Part shown: positions 1 to 14,099 of the stretch, piece by piece
Position numbering within the stretch: position 1 is the first letter of the stretch
Layout: every line of letters begins with the position of its first letter
Assembly: GCA_029168955.1 (NCBI GenBank)
Contig: JAPDOI010000122.1
Span: 1,022,501-1,086,500 of the forward strand
Source: Aplectana chamaeleonis
Lineage: Eukaryota > Nematoda > Chromadorea > Rhabditida > Cosmocercidae
Direction of reading: 5' to 3'
DNA: 64,000 nt
Made by a program: the position numbers and the translations under genes
Notes under the pieces: model-generated
What the model saw: only the letters and a program-made list of their open reading frames with translations
Databases searched by the model: none
Told to the model about the DNA's origin: nothing

Positions 1-1048
1 GGAATCTTGTTGCACATTCAGCTTTCTCTTCAATTTTTCGAAAACCTAGGCGTATTCAAGGTTCAAATTGTCATTTATGGATATGGCTTGCCACCACTTT
101 TTCCCCGAAATCGCTTTGCTTTTGAGGTGAACTCGGTTTGCAATCAATTCACTGAAACGTCGCGCGCGCCGGACCTGCGGCAAGAATCATCGCGCGCGCC
201 ATTCCTGCGATGCAGCGTTTCGTATCAATTGCACAAGTAATCGAGAAGCATTTTCTATACTTTTTTCCCTGAACTGAATGGCTACGGGGCGGAATTCAGC
301 AGACGAGAATTCCAGGACTACTTCTAAATCTTTCAGCTGATGTGCTAGGAAACCATTGTGAAAAGAAGACATTTCTAGTGCCAATAGGTATCTTCACATC
401 GCCCTATATGTACTTAATTTATCGAAGGAGCATACGTATCGATTCCGTAATGCATTAACATCTAAAACTCAAAGTTTGGAATCGGTGGGCCGCCGTCGTC
501 GTTTTAGCAGATCTATTGCAGGGAAAGAAATCTGCTTCAATAATAAAAATTGCTCTAGCAAAGTTGGCCTAAAATTTGCGTAACATATTGTAGAATACTA
601 AATTTCAAAAAAAAATTGGGAAAAAATTCAAATCAAGAAACTAACGAGAATTGGACTGTTTTTTGCGCCAAGTAGGGCTGCCCTTTTTTTTCAAAAGATG
701 GCTACTGTAACTTGGCTTTCTCAAATTCAACAGGACGCGACATTTAATTGATAAGCAAGCAAGACAATTTCTATTGGATCTCTTAATTATTCGAAAATTC
801 GGCTTTAATAATCGGACAGAACTTTCAGCCACTTTGGAATTAAACGGAAAAAATTGGAAATAAGTCTGATTTTCGAATTTAATCGTCAATTCAAAAGAAA
901 AACCAGCGAACTCCTTCGGAGCTGTCATTCACAAAAAATATCCAATAAGAATAAATCCGGAGAAGCAGTTTATTCGAAAATTCTTAGAGGTTGTTCAATT
1001 CGTTGATTCAAAATCTACGAATGCTCTTTTTAAGTGAGCGATCTCCCT
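1..1048. other. AT-rich unique sequence, no gene recognised
   Basis: No open frame here has recognisable domains or convincing coding character. The only local structure is a short direct duplication at about 160-215, where a CGCGCGCGCC core followed by CCTGCG occurs twice about 32 bp apart. The rest is AT-rich with homopolymer A/T runs, which fits intergenic or intronic DNA. Confidence 0.5.
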
Positions 1049-1172
1049 TTCCGCTAATACAGACAGTGGATCGAACCCCGGCCGTGTAGTTGTCATGCAT
1101 TGCCTTCATTGGCGAATAACCTCATCCACTTTATCAGCGAGAGACTGTTGAGCGCAATGGCGCAGTGCAATG
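1049..1172 (-). repeat. Possible tRNA-derived SINE fragment
   Basis: On the minus strand the motif GGTTCGATCCA (1068-1078) is close to the RNA polymerase III B-box consensus GGTTCGANNCC and is preceded by a GC-rich GGCCGGG stretch. No clear A box is found at the usual 30-60 bp distance, and the poorly matching AGTGG near 1125-1135 is the best candidate. No cloverleaf can be drawn, so a functional tRNA is unlikely. A SINE remnant is the best reading and a chance match is possible. Confidence 0.25.
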
Positions 1173-1821
1173 TCGCCCTGCTCTCGTAAGATCAAATGGA
1201 TAGGGTGGTTCGCAGTCTGTCAGCTCTGCTGGTTTTGCCAACAACTTGACATGTGTTCATTTACATTGCGATGGTTTTTCATTTGGACAGCCATTACCTC
1301 CACATTAATGGAAGATGTTCATCACTCTTTATTCTGACTTAAGGCCAAATTACTACCGCCCCTGGTCATTTGCTGTTCGACGTCTCACCGGCTGATAGAG
1401 GAAATCAGCACAACACTTCACCAATGGTGAACCTTGCTTTTCGCTCGTCGAAGAGGGGTTCATCACTGGCCTAGGTGACACGAAACTGTTCCACACCTCG
1501 GTGCGCTCTGCAGCAGTCACCGTCTGCAGATTTCCATGTCTGCGGCAAGGTACACCGGAGTTTGACGCGATTTCGCTTTTTCTGCACCTACGGTGTACTG
1601 CGGAAATGTAGAAGAAAAGATTATCGTTTTTCCAGTGCCTTCAAGTCGAGCTCCGATCAAAATTTTTATCGAGCAGATGAAGCCGATAGAGATAGGTGTG
1701 TTGAATTTCTATCTTTTTCTATTCGATCGGCTCATGTCATCGCTGCACAAAATCATATCGAAGAATCATATCCCGCACTTTTGCCCTCTGAGACCCCGGT
1801 CATAGTTGGATGAGCCGACGT
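1173..1821. other. Low-copy sequence, nothing recognised
   Basis: A 112-codon open frame on the plus strand (1475-1813) overlaps another open frame, has no recognisable domain and runs into the repeat element that follows. I see no convincing splice structure and do not call a gene. Confidence 0.4.
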
Positions 1822-2228
1822 ATCCAGCCCGGTCGATACACACAGAAAGCATTGGAAATGTGATGCAAAAATCACCCAGTGTATCCCTCCAACAACCCCC
1901 AACACCCACCCGGTCGATACGCATGATTGAAATGATGGAGTGAGGTTGAGAAAATCACTCGGTGTATCCGACGCGGTCGATATCCACGCAATATGTGGAT
2001 GACGGCGGATGAGAAAATCACCGGGTGGGCGGGCCGATGATAAAACATTGCGTATTACTAGAAAGCTAACCTTACAGCTACCTCCGTTACTTCACCATAC
2101 TATCCTTTACTACTTCTCTGAACAAGTGCAATCCCATCGTCATATCTAGTTGGATACACCGAGTGATTTTCTCAACCTCACTCCATCATTCTAATCATAC
2201 GTATAGACCGGGTGGGTGTTGGGGGGAG
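1822..2228. mobile_element. Inverted-repeat (MITE-like) element with tandem arm units
   Basis: The segments 1893-1969 and 2152-2228 are inverted copies of each other (about 77 bp, few mismatches), separated by about 180 bp. The left side carries three diverged tandem units, each opening with GGTCGATA (about 1830, 1911 and 1975), the first two closing with GTGTATCC and the third ending near ATCACCGGGTGG at about 2028. The right side carries only one inverted unit. No coding capacity is present, so if mobile it is non-autonomous. No target-site duplication could be defined by eye. Confidence 0.6.
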
Positions 2229-2344
2229 TCGGTGGGTTACAGATGCAAATAGCACCAACTCTGACCGGGGCCTAAGGAGGCGCTCACGTGAAAGTTCTAT
2301 TCTGAGTTTTATGTGGATTACGGGTGGTCTGCTATATATATGGG

Positions 2345-2585
2345 TACATGCATGCTTAGCGAACATTCCGAAATTGAGCGAAAACCATTTTTTTGCCTAG
2401 TATCAACACGATTTTTCTCTGAAATTGAAGGATTTGACCTAATCAGGTGAACGATGCGTCTCAGTGTAGTAAGGCGACCTATCTTGTCACACTTTATTTG
2501 ACAACATTACATATTTTGACAATCGATCCATGTATGCTCAGCGAATATTCAGGAAATGAGCGAAATCAGAACTTTTGCTCAATAT
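2345..2585. repeat. Direct duplication (~57 bp, 184-bp spacing) abutting array 1
   Basis: The segment 2345-2401, which begins CATGCATGCTTAGCGAA, recurs with mismatches at 2529-2585, which begins CATGTATGCTCAGCGAA. The second copy ends precisely where satellite array 1 begins, so it marks the array's left junction. Confidence 0.6.
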
Positions 2586-2636
2586 GTAGTGAGTGCTGAG
2601 AAGAAGATAGTGTAGTGAGCGCCGGGTAGAAGACGA

Positions 2637-4740
2637 TGAGCGTTTTGTCGAGAAAATGGCAGCGTAGTGAGTGCCGGAAAAGAATACGATGTAGCGACTA
2701 CCGGGAGACCGCGGTGTAGCGAAAACCGGGAGACGACGGTGTAGTGAGCGCCGGGAAGAAGACGATGTAGTGAGTGCCGGGCAGAAGACAATCTGATGAG
2801 TGCCGAGAAGAAGACGATGTAGTGGGTGCCGGGTAGAAGACGATGAGCGTTTTGTCGAGAAAAGAGCAGCGTAGTGAGCGCCGGGATGAGTACGATGTAG
2901 TGACTACCGGGAGACCGCGGTGTAGCAAAAGCCGGGAGACGACGGTGTAGTGAGTGCCGGGAAGAAGACGATGTAGTGAGTGCCGGGAAGAAGACAATGT
3001 GATGAGTGCCGAGAAGAAGACGCTGTAGTGAGCGCCGGGTAGAAGACGATGAGCGTTTTGTCGAGAAAAAGGCAGCGTAGTGAGTGCCGGAAAAGAATAC
3101 GATGTAGCGACTACCGGGAGACCGCGGTGTAGCGAAAACCGGGAGACGACGGTATAGTGAGCGCCGGGAAGAAGACGATGTAGTGAGTGCCGGGAAGAAG
3201 ACAATCTGATGAGTGCCGAGAAGAAGACGATGTAGTGGGTGCCGGGTAGAAGACGATGAGCGTTTAGTCGAGAAAAGAGCAGCGTAGTGAGTGCCGGGAA
3301 GAGTACGATGTAGTGACTACCGGGAGACCGCGGTGTAGCAAAAGCCGGGAGACGACGGTGTAGTGAGTGCCGGGAAGAAGACAATCTGATGAGTGCCGAG
3401 AAGAAGACGATGTAGTTCGTGCCGGGTAGAAGACGATGAGCGTTTTGTCGAGAAAATGGCAGCGTAGTGAGTGCCGGAAAAGAATACGATGTAGCGACTA
3501 CCGGGAGACCGCGGTGTAGCGAAAACCGGGAGACGACGGTGTAGTGAGCGCCGGGAAGAAGACGATGTAGTGAGTGCCGGGCAGAAGACAATCTGATGAG
3601 TGCCGAGAAGAAGACGATGTAGTGGGTGCCGGGTAGAAGACGATGAGCGTTTTGTCGAGAAAAAGGCAGCGTAGTGAGTGCCGGGAAGAATACGATGTAG
3701 TGACTACCGGGAGACCGCGGTGTAGCAAAAACCGGGAGACGACGGTGTAGTGAGCGCCGGGAAGAAGACGATGTAGTGAGTGCCGGGAAGAAGACAATCT
3801 GATGAGTGCCGAGAAGAAGACGATGTAGTTCGTGCCGGGTAGAAGACGATGAGCGTTTTGTCGAGAAAATGGCAGCGTAGTGAGTGCCGGAAAAGAATAC
3901 GATGTAGCGACTACCGGGAGACCGCGGTGTAGCGAAAACCGGGAGACGACGGTGTAGTGAGCGCCGGGAAGAAGACGATGTAGTGAGTGCCGGGCAGAAG
4001 ACAATCTGATGAGTGCCGAGAAGAAGACGATGTAGTGGGTGCCGGGTAGAAGACGATGAGCGTTTTGTCGAGAAAAGAGCAGCGTAGTGAGTGCCGGGAA
4101 GAGTACGATGTAGTGACTACCGGGAGACCGCGGTGTAGCGAAAACCGGGAGACGACGGTGTAGTGAGCGCCGGGAAGAAGACGATGTAGTGAGTGCCGGG
4201 AAGAAGACAATCTGATGAGTGCCGAGAAGAAGACGATGTTGATCGTGCCGGGTAGAAGACGATGAGCGTTTTGTCGAGAAAAAGGCAGCGTAGTGAGTGC
4301 CGGAAAAGAATACGATGTAGCGACTACCGGGAGACCGCGGTGTAGCGAAAGCCGGGAGACCGCGGTGTAGCGAAAGCCGGGAGACGACGGTGTAGTGAGC
4401 GCCGGGAAGAAGACGATGTAGTGAGTGCCGGGCAGAAGACAATCTGATGAGTGCCGAGAAGAAGACGATGTAGTGGGTGCCGGGTAGAAGACGATGAGCG
4501 TTTTGTCGAGAAAAAGGCAGCGTAGTGAGTGCCGGGAAGAATACGATGTAATGACTACCGGGAGACCGCAGTGTAGCGAAAGCCGGGAGACCGCGGTGTA
4601 GCGAAACCCGGGAGACGACGGTGTAGCGAGTGCCAGGAAGAAGACGATGTAGTGAGTGCCGGGAAGAAGACAATGTGATGAGTGCCGAGAAGAAGACGAT
4701 GTAGTGGGTGCCGGGTAGAAGACGATGAGCGTTTTGTCGA
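2637..4740. repeat. Example block of ~207/232-bp higher-order units in array 1
   Basis: Successive linker copies lie 207, 206, 207, 180, 207, 206, 207, 206, 232 and 231 bp apart. The 180-bp unit lacks one monomer. The 231-232 bp units carry one extra 25-bp monomer of the GTAGCGAAAGCC type. The pattern shows whole-monomer gain and loss, as expected from unequal exchange. Confidence 0.85.
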
Positions 4741-7700
4741 GAAAAAGGCAGCGTAGTGAGTGCCGGGAAGAATACGATGTAGTGACTACCGGGAGACCGC
4801 GGTGTAGCGAAAGCCGGGAGACGACGGTGTAGTGAGTGCCGGGAAGAAGACGATGTAGTGAGTGCTGGAAAGAAGACAATGTAATGAGTGCCGAGAAGAA
4901 GACGATGTATTAGGTGCCAGGAGGAATACGATGTAGTGACTACCGGGAGACGACGGTGTAGTGGGTGCCGGGTAGAAGACGATGAGCGTTTTGTCGAGAA
5001 AAAGGCAGCGTAGTGAGTGCCGGGAAGAATACGGTGTAGTGACTACCGGGAGACCGCGGTGTAGCGAAAGCCGGGAGACCGCGATGTAGCGAAACCCGGG
5101 AGACGACGGTGTAGTGAGTGCCGGGAAGAAGACGATGTAGTGAGTGCCGGGAAGAAGACAATGTGATGAGTGCCGAGAAGAAGACGATGTAGTGGGTGCC
5201 GGGTAGAAGACGATGAGCGTTTTGTCGAGAAAAAGGCAGCGTAGTGAGTGCCGGGAAGAATACGATGTAGTGACTACCGGGAGACCGCGGTGTAGCGAAA
5301 GCCGGGAGACGACGGTGTAGTGAGTGCCGGGAAGAAGACGATGTAGTGAGTGCCGGAAAGAAGACAATGTAATGAGTGCCGAGAAGAAGACGATGTAGTA
5401 GGTGCCGGGAGGAATACGATGTAGTGACTACCGGGAGACCGCGGTGTAGCGAAACCCGGGAGACGACGGTGTAGTGGGTGCCGGGTAGAAGACGATGAGC
5501 GTTTTGTCGAGAAAAAGGCAGCGTAGTGAGTGCCGGGAAGAATACGGTGTAGTGACTACCGGGAGACCGCGGTGTAGCGAAAGCCGGGAGACCGCGATGT
5601 AGCGAAACCTGGGAGACGACGGTGTAGTGAGTGCCGGGAAGAAGACGATGTAGTGAGTGCCGGGAAGAAGACAATGTGATGAGTGCCGAGAAGAAGACGA
5701 TGTAGTGGGTGCCGGATAGAAGACGATGAGCGTTTTGTCGAGAAAATGGCAGCGTAGTGAGTGCCGGAAAAGAATACGATGTAGCGACTACCGGGAGACC
5801 GCGGTGTAGCGAAAACCGGGAGACGACGGTGTAGTGAGCGCCGGGAAGAAGACGATGTAGTGAGTGCCGGGCAGAAGACAATCTGATGAGTGCCGAGAAG
5901 AAGACGATGTAGTGGGTGCCGGGTAGAAGACGATGAGCGTTTTGTCGAGAAAAGAGCAGCGTAGTGAGTGCCGGGAAGAGTACGATGTAGTGACTACCGG
6001 GAGACCGCGGTGTAGCAAAAGCCGGGAGACGACGGTGTAGTGAGTGCCGGGAAGAAGACGATGTAGTGAGTGCCGGGAAGAAGACAATGTGATGAGTGCC
6101 GAGAGGAAGACGCTGTAGTGAGCGCCGGGTAGAAGACGATGAGCGTTTTGTCGAGAAAAAGGCAGCGTAGTGAGTGCCGGAAAAGAATACGATGTAGCGA
6201 CTACCGGGAGACCGCCGTGTAGCAAAAGCCGGGAGACGAAGGTGTAGTGAGTGCCGGGAAGAAGACGATGTAGTGAGTGCCGGGAAGAAGACAATCTGAT
6301 GAGTGCCGAGAAGAAGACGATGTAGTTCGTGCCGGGTAGAAGACGATGAGCGTTTTGTCGAGAAAATGGCAGCGTAGTGAGTGCCGGAAAAGAATACGAT
6401 GTAGCGACTACCGGGAGACCGCGGTGTAGCGAAAGCCGGGAGACCGCGGTGTAGCGAAACCCGGGAGACGACGGTGTAGTGAGCGCCGGGAAGAAGACGA
6501 TGTAGTGAGTGCCGGGAAGAAGACAATCTGATGAGTGCCGAGAAGAAGACGATGTAGTGGGTGCCGGGTAGAAGACGATGAGCGTTTTGTCGAGAAAAGA
6601 GCAGTGTAGTGAGTGCCGGGAAGGATACGATGTAGTGACTACCGGGAGACCGCGGTGTAGCGAAATCCGGGAGACCGCGGTGTAGCGAAACCCGGGAGAC
6701 GACGGTGTAGCGAGTGCCAGGAAGAAGACGATGTAGTGAGTGCCGGGAAGAAGACAATGTGATGAGTGCCGAGAAGAAGACGATGTAGTGGGTGCCGGGT
6801 AGAAGACGATGAGCGTTTTGTCGAGAAAAAGGCAGCGTAGTGAGTGCCGGGAAGAATACGATGTAGTGACTACCGGGAGACCGCAGTGTAGCGAAAGCCG
6901 GGAGACCGCGGTGTAGCGAAACCCGGGAGACGACGGTGTAGCGAGTGCCAGGAAGAAGACGATGTAGTGAGTGCCGGGAAGAAGACAATGTGATGAGTGC
7001 CGAGAAGAAGACGATGTAGTGGGTGCCGCGTAGAAGACGATGAGCGTTTTGTCGAGAAAAAGGCAGCGTAGTGAGTGCCGGGAAGAATACGATGTAGTGA
7101 CTACCGGGAGACCGCGGTGTAGCGAAAGCCGGGAGACGACGGTGTAGTGAGTGCCGGGAAGAAGACGATGTAGTGAGTGCCGGAAAGAAGACAATGTAAT
7201 GAGTGCCGAGAAGAAGACGATGTAGTAGGTGCCGGGAGAAATACGATGTAGTGACTACCGAGAGACCGCGGTGTAGCGAAACCCGGGAGACGACGGTGTA
7301 GTGGGTGCCGGGTAGAAGACGATGAGCGTTTTGTCGAGAAAAAGGCAGCGTAGTGAGTGCCGGGAAGAATACGGTGTAGTGACTACCGGGAGACCGCGGT
7401 GTAGCGAAAGCCGGGAGACCGCGATGTAGCGAAACCCGGGAGACGACGGTGTAGTGAGTGCCGGGAAGAAGACGATGTAGTGAGTGCCGGGAAGAAGACA
7501 ATGTGATGAGTGCCGAGAAGAAGACGATGTAGTGGGTGCCGGATAGAAGACGATGAGCGTTTTGTCGAGAAAAAGGCAGCGTAGTGAGTGACGTGAAAAA
7601 TACGATGTAGTGACTACCGGGAGACCGCGGTGTAGCGAAGCCGGGAGACCGCGGTGTAGCGAAACCCGGTAGGCGACGGTGTTGTGAGTGCCGGGAAGAA

Positions 7701-10700
7701 GACGATGTAGTGAGTGCCGGGAAGAAGACAATGTGATGAGTGCCGAGAAGAAGACGATGTAGTGGGTGCCGGGTAGAAGACGATGAGCGTTTTGTCGAGA
7801 AAAAGGCAGCGTAGTGAGTGCCGGGAAGAATACGATGTAGTGACTACCGGGAGACCGCGGTGTAGCGAAATCCGGGAGACGACGGTGTCGTGAGTGCCGG
7901 GAAGAAGAAGATGTAGTGAGTGCCGGGAAGAAGACAATGTGATGAGTGCCGAGAAGAAGACGATGTAGTGGGTGCCGGGTAGAAGACGATGAGCGTTTTG
8001 TCGAGAAAAAGGCAGCGTAGTGAGTGCCGGGAAGAATACGATGTAGTGACTACCGGGAGACCGCGGTGTAGCGAAAGCCGGGAGACGACGGTTTAGTGAG
8101 TGCCGGGAAGAAGACGATGTAGTGAGTGCCGGGAAGAAGACAATGTGATGAGTGCCGAGAAGAAGACGATGTAGTGGGTGCCGGATAGAAGACGATGAGC
8201 GTTTTGTCGAGAAAAAGGCAGCGTAGTGAGTGCCGGGAAGAATACGATGTAGTGACTACCGGGAGACCGCGATGTAGCGAAACCCGGGAGACGACGGTTT
8301 AGTGAGTGCCGGGAAGAAGACGATGTAGTGAGTGCCGGGAAGAAGACAATGTGATGAGTGCCGAGAAGAAGACGATGTAGTGGGTGCCGGATAGAAGACG
8401 ATGAGCGTTTTGCCGAGAAAAAGGCAGCGTAGTGAGTGCCGGGCCGAACACGATGTAGCGACTACCGGGAGACCGCGGTGTAGCGAAAACCGGGAGACGA
8501 CGGTGTAGTGAGTGCGGGGAAGAAGACGAAGTAGTGAGTGCCGGCAAGAAGACAATGTGATGAGTGCCGAGAACAAGACGATGGAGTGGGTGCCGGGTAG
8601 AAGACGATGAGCGGTTTGTCGAGAAAAAGGGCAGCGTAGTGAGTGCCGGGAAGAATACGATGTAGTGACTACCGGGAGACCGCGGTGTAGCGAAAGCCGG
8701 GAGACGACGGTGCAGTGAGGGCCGGGAAGAAGACGGTGTAGCGAGTGCGGGGAAGAAGACGATGTAGTGACTACCGGGAGACCGCGGTGTAGCGAAACCC
8801 GGGAGACGACGGTGTAGGGGGTGCCGGGTAGAAGACGATGAGCGTTTTGCCGAGAAAAAGGCAGCGAAGTGAGTGCCGGGAAGAATACGATGTAGTGACT
8901 ACCGGGAGACCGCGGTGTAGCAAAAGCCGGGAGACCGCGGTGTAGCGAAACCCGGGAGACGACGGTGTAGTGAGTGCCGGGAAGAAGACGATGTAGTGAG
9001 TGCCGGGAAGAAGACAATGTGATGAGCGCCGAGAAGAAGACAATGTAGTGGGTGCCGGGTAGAAGACGATGAGCGTTTTGTCGAGAAAAAGGCAGCGTAG
9101 TGAGTGCCGGGAAGAATACGATGTAGTGACTACCGGGAGACCGCGGTGTAGCGAAAGCCGGGAGGCGACGGGGTAGTGAGTGCCGGAAGAAGACGGTGTT
9201 GTGAGTGCCGGGAAGAAGACAATGTGATGAGTGCCGAGAAGAAGACGATGTAGTGGGTGCCGGGTAGAAGACGATGAGCGTTTTGTCGAGAAAAAGGCAG
9301 CGTAGTGAGTGCCGGGAAGAATACGATGTAGTGACTACCGGGAGACCGCGGTGTAGCGAAATCCGGGAGACGACGGTGTCGTGAGTGCCGGGAAGAAGAA
9401 GATGTAGTTAGTGCCGGGAAGAAGACGATGTAGTGGGTGCCGGGTAGAAGACGATGAGCGTTTTGTCGAGAAAAAGGCAGCGTAGTGAGTGCCGGGAAGA
9501 ATACGATGTAGTGACTACCGGGAGACCGCGGTGTAGCGAAAGCCGGGAGACGACGGTGTAGTGAGTGCCGGGAAGAAGACGATGTAGTGAGTGCCGGAAA
9601 GAAGACAATGTAATGAGTGCCGAGAAGAAGACGATGTAGTAGGTGCCGGGAGGTATACGATGTAGTGACTACCGGGAGACCGCGGTGTAGCGAAACCCGG
9701 GAGACGACGGTGTAGTGGGTGCCGGGTAGAAGACGATGAGCGTTTTGTCGAGAAAAAGGCAGCGTAGTGAGTGCCGGGAAGAATACGGTGTAGTGACTAC
9801 CGGGAGACCGCGGTGTAGCGAAAGCCGGGAGACCGCGATGTAGCGAAACCCGGGAGACGACGGTGTAGTGAGTGCCGGGAAGAAGACGATGTAGTGAGTG
9901 CCGGGAAGAAGACAATGTGATGAGTGCCGAGAAGAAGACGATGTAGTGGGTGCCGGGTAGAAGACGATGAGCGTTTTGTCGAGAAAAAGGCAGCGTAGTG
10001 AGTGCCGGGAAGAATACGATGTAGTGACTACCGGGAGACCGCGGTGTAGCAAAAGACGGGAGACCGCGGTGTAGCGAAACCCGGGAGACGACGGTGTAGT
10101 GAGTGCGGGGAAGAAGACGAAGTAGTGAGTGCCGGGAAGAAGACAATGTGATGAGTGCCGAGAAGAAGACGATGTAGTGGGTGCCGGGTAGAAGACGATG
10201 AGCGTTTTGTCGAGAAAAAGGCATGGTAGTGAGTGCAGGGAAGAATACGATGTAGTGACTACCGGGAGACCGCGGTGTAGCGAAAGCCGGGAGACGACGG
10301 TGTAGTGAGTGCCGGGAAGAAGGCGATGTAGTGAGTGCCGGGAAGAAGACGATGTAGTGGGTGCCGGGTAGAAGACGATGAGCGTTTTGTCGAGAAAAAG
10401 GCAGCGTAGTGAGTGCCGGGAAGAATACGATGTAGTGACTACCGGGAGACCGCGGTGTAGCGAAATCCGGGAGACGACGGTGTCGTGAGTGCCGGGAAGA
10501 AGAAGATGTAGTTAGTGCCGGGAAGAAGACGATGTAGTGGGTGCCGGGTAGAAGACGATGAGCGTTTTGTCGAGAAAAAGGCAGCGTAGTGAGTGCCGGG
10601 AAGAATACGATGTAGTGACTACCGGGAGACCGCGGTGTAGCAAAAACCGGGAGACGACGGTGTAGTGAGCGCCGGGAAGAAGACGATGTAGTGAGTGCCG

Positions 10701-13700
10701 GGAAGAAGACAATCTGATGAGTGCCGAGAAGAAGACGATGTAGTTCGTGCCGGGTAGAAGACGATGAGCGTTTTGTCGAGAAAATGGCAGCGTAGTGAGT
10801 GCCGGAAAAGAATACGATGTAGCGACTACCGGGAGACCGCGGTGTAGCGAAAGCCGGGAGACCGCGGTGTAGCGAAAGCCGGGAGACGACGGTTTAGTGA
10901 GTGCCGGGAAGAAGACGATGTAGTGAGTGCCGGGAAGAAGACAATGTGATGAGTGCCGAGAAGAAGACGATGTAGTGGGTGCCGGATAGAAGACGATGAG
11001 CGTTTTGTCGAGAAAAGGCAGCGTAGTGAGTGCCGGAAAAGAATACGATGTAGCGACTACCGGGAGACCGCGGTGTAGCGAAGCCGGGAGACCGCGGTGT
11101 AGCGAAACCCGGTAGGCGACGGTGTTGTGAGTGCCGGGAAGAAGACAATGTGATGAGTGCCGAGAAGAAGACGCAGTAGTGAGCGCCGGGTAGAAGACGA
11201 TGAGCGTTTTGTCGAGAAAAAGGCAGCGTAGTGAGTGCCGGAAAAGAATACGATGTAGCGACTACCGGGAGACCGCGGTGTAGCGAAAGCCGGGAGACGA
11301 CGGTGTTGTGAGCGCCGGGTAGAAGAAGATGTAGTGAGTGCCGGGAAGAAGGCGATGTAGTGAGTGCCGGGAAGAAGACAATGTGATGAGTGCCGAGAAG
11401 AAGACGATGTAGTGGGTGCCGGGTAGAAGACGATGAGCGTTTTGTCGAGAAAAAGGCAGCGTAGTGAGTGCCGGGAAGAATACGATGTAGTGACTACCGG
11501 GAGACCGCGATGTAGCGAAACCCGGGAGACGACGGTTTAGTGAGCGCCGGGAAGAAGACGATGTAGTGAGTGCCGGGAAGAAGACAATCTGATGAGTGCC
11601 GGGAAGAATACGGTGTAGTGACTACCGGGAGACCGCGGTGTAGCGAAAGCCGGGAGACCGCGATGTAGCGAAACCCGGGAGACGACGGTTTAGTGAGTGC
11701 CGGGAAGAAGACGATGTAGTGAGTGCCGGGAAGAAGACAATGTGATGAGTGCCGAGAAGAAGACGATGTAGTGGGTGCCGGATAGAAGACGATGAGCGTT
11801 TTGTCGAGAAAAAGGCAGCGTAGTGAGTGCCGTGAAAAATACGATGTAGTGACTACCGGGAGACCGCGGTGTAGCGAAACCCGGTAGGCGACGGTGTTGT
11901 GAGTGCCGGGAAGAAGACAAAGTGATGAGTGCCGAGAAGAAGACGATGTAGTGGGTGCCGGGTAGAAGACGATGAGCGTTTTGTCGAGAAAAAGGCAGCG
12001 TAGTGAGTGCCGGGAAGAATACGATGTAGTGACTACCGGGAGACCGCGGTGTAGCGAAATCCGGGAGACGACGGTGTCGTGAGTGCCGGGAAGAAGAAGA
12101 TGTAGTTAGTGCCGGGAAGAAGAAGATGGAGGGAGTGCCGGGAAGAAGACGATGTAGTGGGTGCCGGGTAGAACACGATGAGCGTTTCGTCGAGAAAAAG
12201 GCAGCGTAGTGAGTGCCGGGAAGAATACGATGTAGTGACTACCGGGAGACCGCGGTGTAGCGAAATCCGGGAGACGACGGTGTCGTGAGTGCCGGGAAGA
12301 AGAAGATGTAGTTAGTGCCGGGAAGAAGACGATGTAGTGGGTGCCGGGTAGAAGACGATGAGCGTTTTGTCGAGAAAAAGGCAGCGTAGTGAGTGCCGGG
12401 AAGAATACGATGTAGTGACTACCGGGAGACCGCGGTGTAGCAAAGACGGAGACCGCGGTGTAGCGAAACCCGGGAGACGACGGTGTAGTGAGTGCCGGGA
12501 AGAAGAGGAAGTAGTGGGTGGCGGGAAGAAGACAGTGTGATGAGTCCCGAGAAGAAGACGATGTAGTGGGTGCCGGGTAGAAGACGATGAGCGTTTTGTC
12601 GAGAAAAAAGGCGGCGTAGTGAGAGCCGGGAAGAATACGATGTAGTGACTACCGGGAGACCGCGATGTAGCGAAACCCGGGAGACGACGGTTTAGTGAGT
12701 GCCGGGAAGAAGACGATGTAGTGAGTGCCGGGAAGAAGACAATGTGATGAGTGCCGAGAAGAAGACGATGTAGTGGGTGCCGGGTAGAAGACGATGAGCG
12801 TTTTGTCGAGAAAAAGGCAGCGTAGTGAGTGCCGGGAAGAATACGATGTAGTGGCTACCGGGAGACCGCGGTGTAGCAAAAGCCGGGAGACGACGGTGTA
12901 GTGAGTGCCGGGAAGAAGACGATGTAGTGAGTGCCGGGAAGAAGACAATGTGATGAGTGCCGAGAAGAAGACGATGTAGTGGGTGCCGGGTAGAAGACGA
13001 TGAGCGTTTTTTTCGAGAAAAAGGCATCGTAGTGAGTGCCGGGAAGATTATGATGTAGTGACTACCGGGAGACCGCGGTGTAGCGAAAGCCGAGGAGACC
13101 GCGGTGTAGCGAAAGCCGGGAGACGACGGTGTAGTGAGTGCCGGGAAGAAGACGATGTAGTGAGTGCCGGGAAGAAGACAATGTGATGAGTGCCGAGAAG
13201 AAGACGATGTAGTGGGTGCCGGGTAGAAGACGATGAGCGTTTTGTCGAGAAAAAGGCAGCGTAGTGAGTGCCGGGAAGAATACGATGTAGTGACTACCGG
13301 GAGACCGCGGTGTAGCGAAAGCCGGGAGACGACGGTGTTGCGCGAGCGCCGGGAAGAAGAAGATATAGTGAGTGCCGGGAAGAAGACGATGTAGTGAGTG
13401 CCGGGAAGAAGACAATGTGATGAGTGCCGAGAAGAAGACGATGTAGTGGGTGCCGGGTAGAAGACGATGATCGTTTTGTCGAGAAAAAGGCAGCGTAGTG
13501 AGTGCCGGGAAGAATACGATGTAGTGACTACCGGGAGACCGCGGTGTAGCAAAAGACGGGAGACCGCGGTGTAGCGAAACCCGGGAGACGACGGTGTAGC
13601 GAGGGCGGCGAAGAAGACCAAGCGGTGTTGTGAGTGCCGGGAAGAAGAAGATGTAGTGAGTGCCGGGAAGAAGACGATGTGATGAGTGCCGAGAAGAAGA

Positions 13701-14099
13701 CGATGTAGTGGGTGCCGGGTAGAAGACGATGAGCGTTTTGTCGAGAAAAAGGCAGCGTAGTGAGTGCCGGGAAGAATACGATGTAGTGACTACCGGGAGA
13801 CCGCGGTGTAGCAAAAGCCGGGAGACCGCGGTGTAGCGAAACCCGGGAGACGACGGTGTAGTGAGTGCCGGGAAGAAGACGATGTAGTGAGTGCTGGGAA
13901 GAAGACAATGTGATGAGTGCCGAGAAGAAGACGATGTAGTGGGTGCCGGGTAGAAGACGATGAGCGTTTTGTCGAGAAAAAGGCATCGTAGTGAGTGCCG
14001 GGAAGATTATGATGTAGTGACTACCGGGAGACCGCGGTGTAGCGAAAGCCGGGAGACGACGGTGTAGTGAGTGCCGGGAAGAAGACGATGTAGAGAGTG

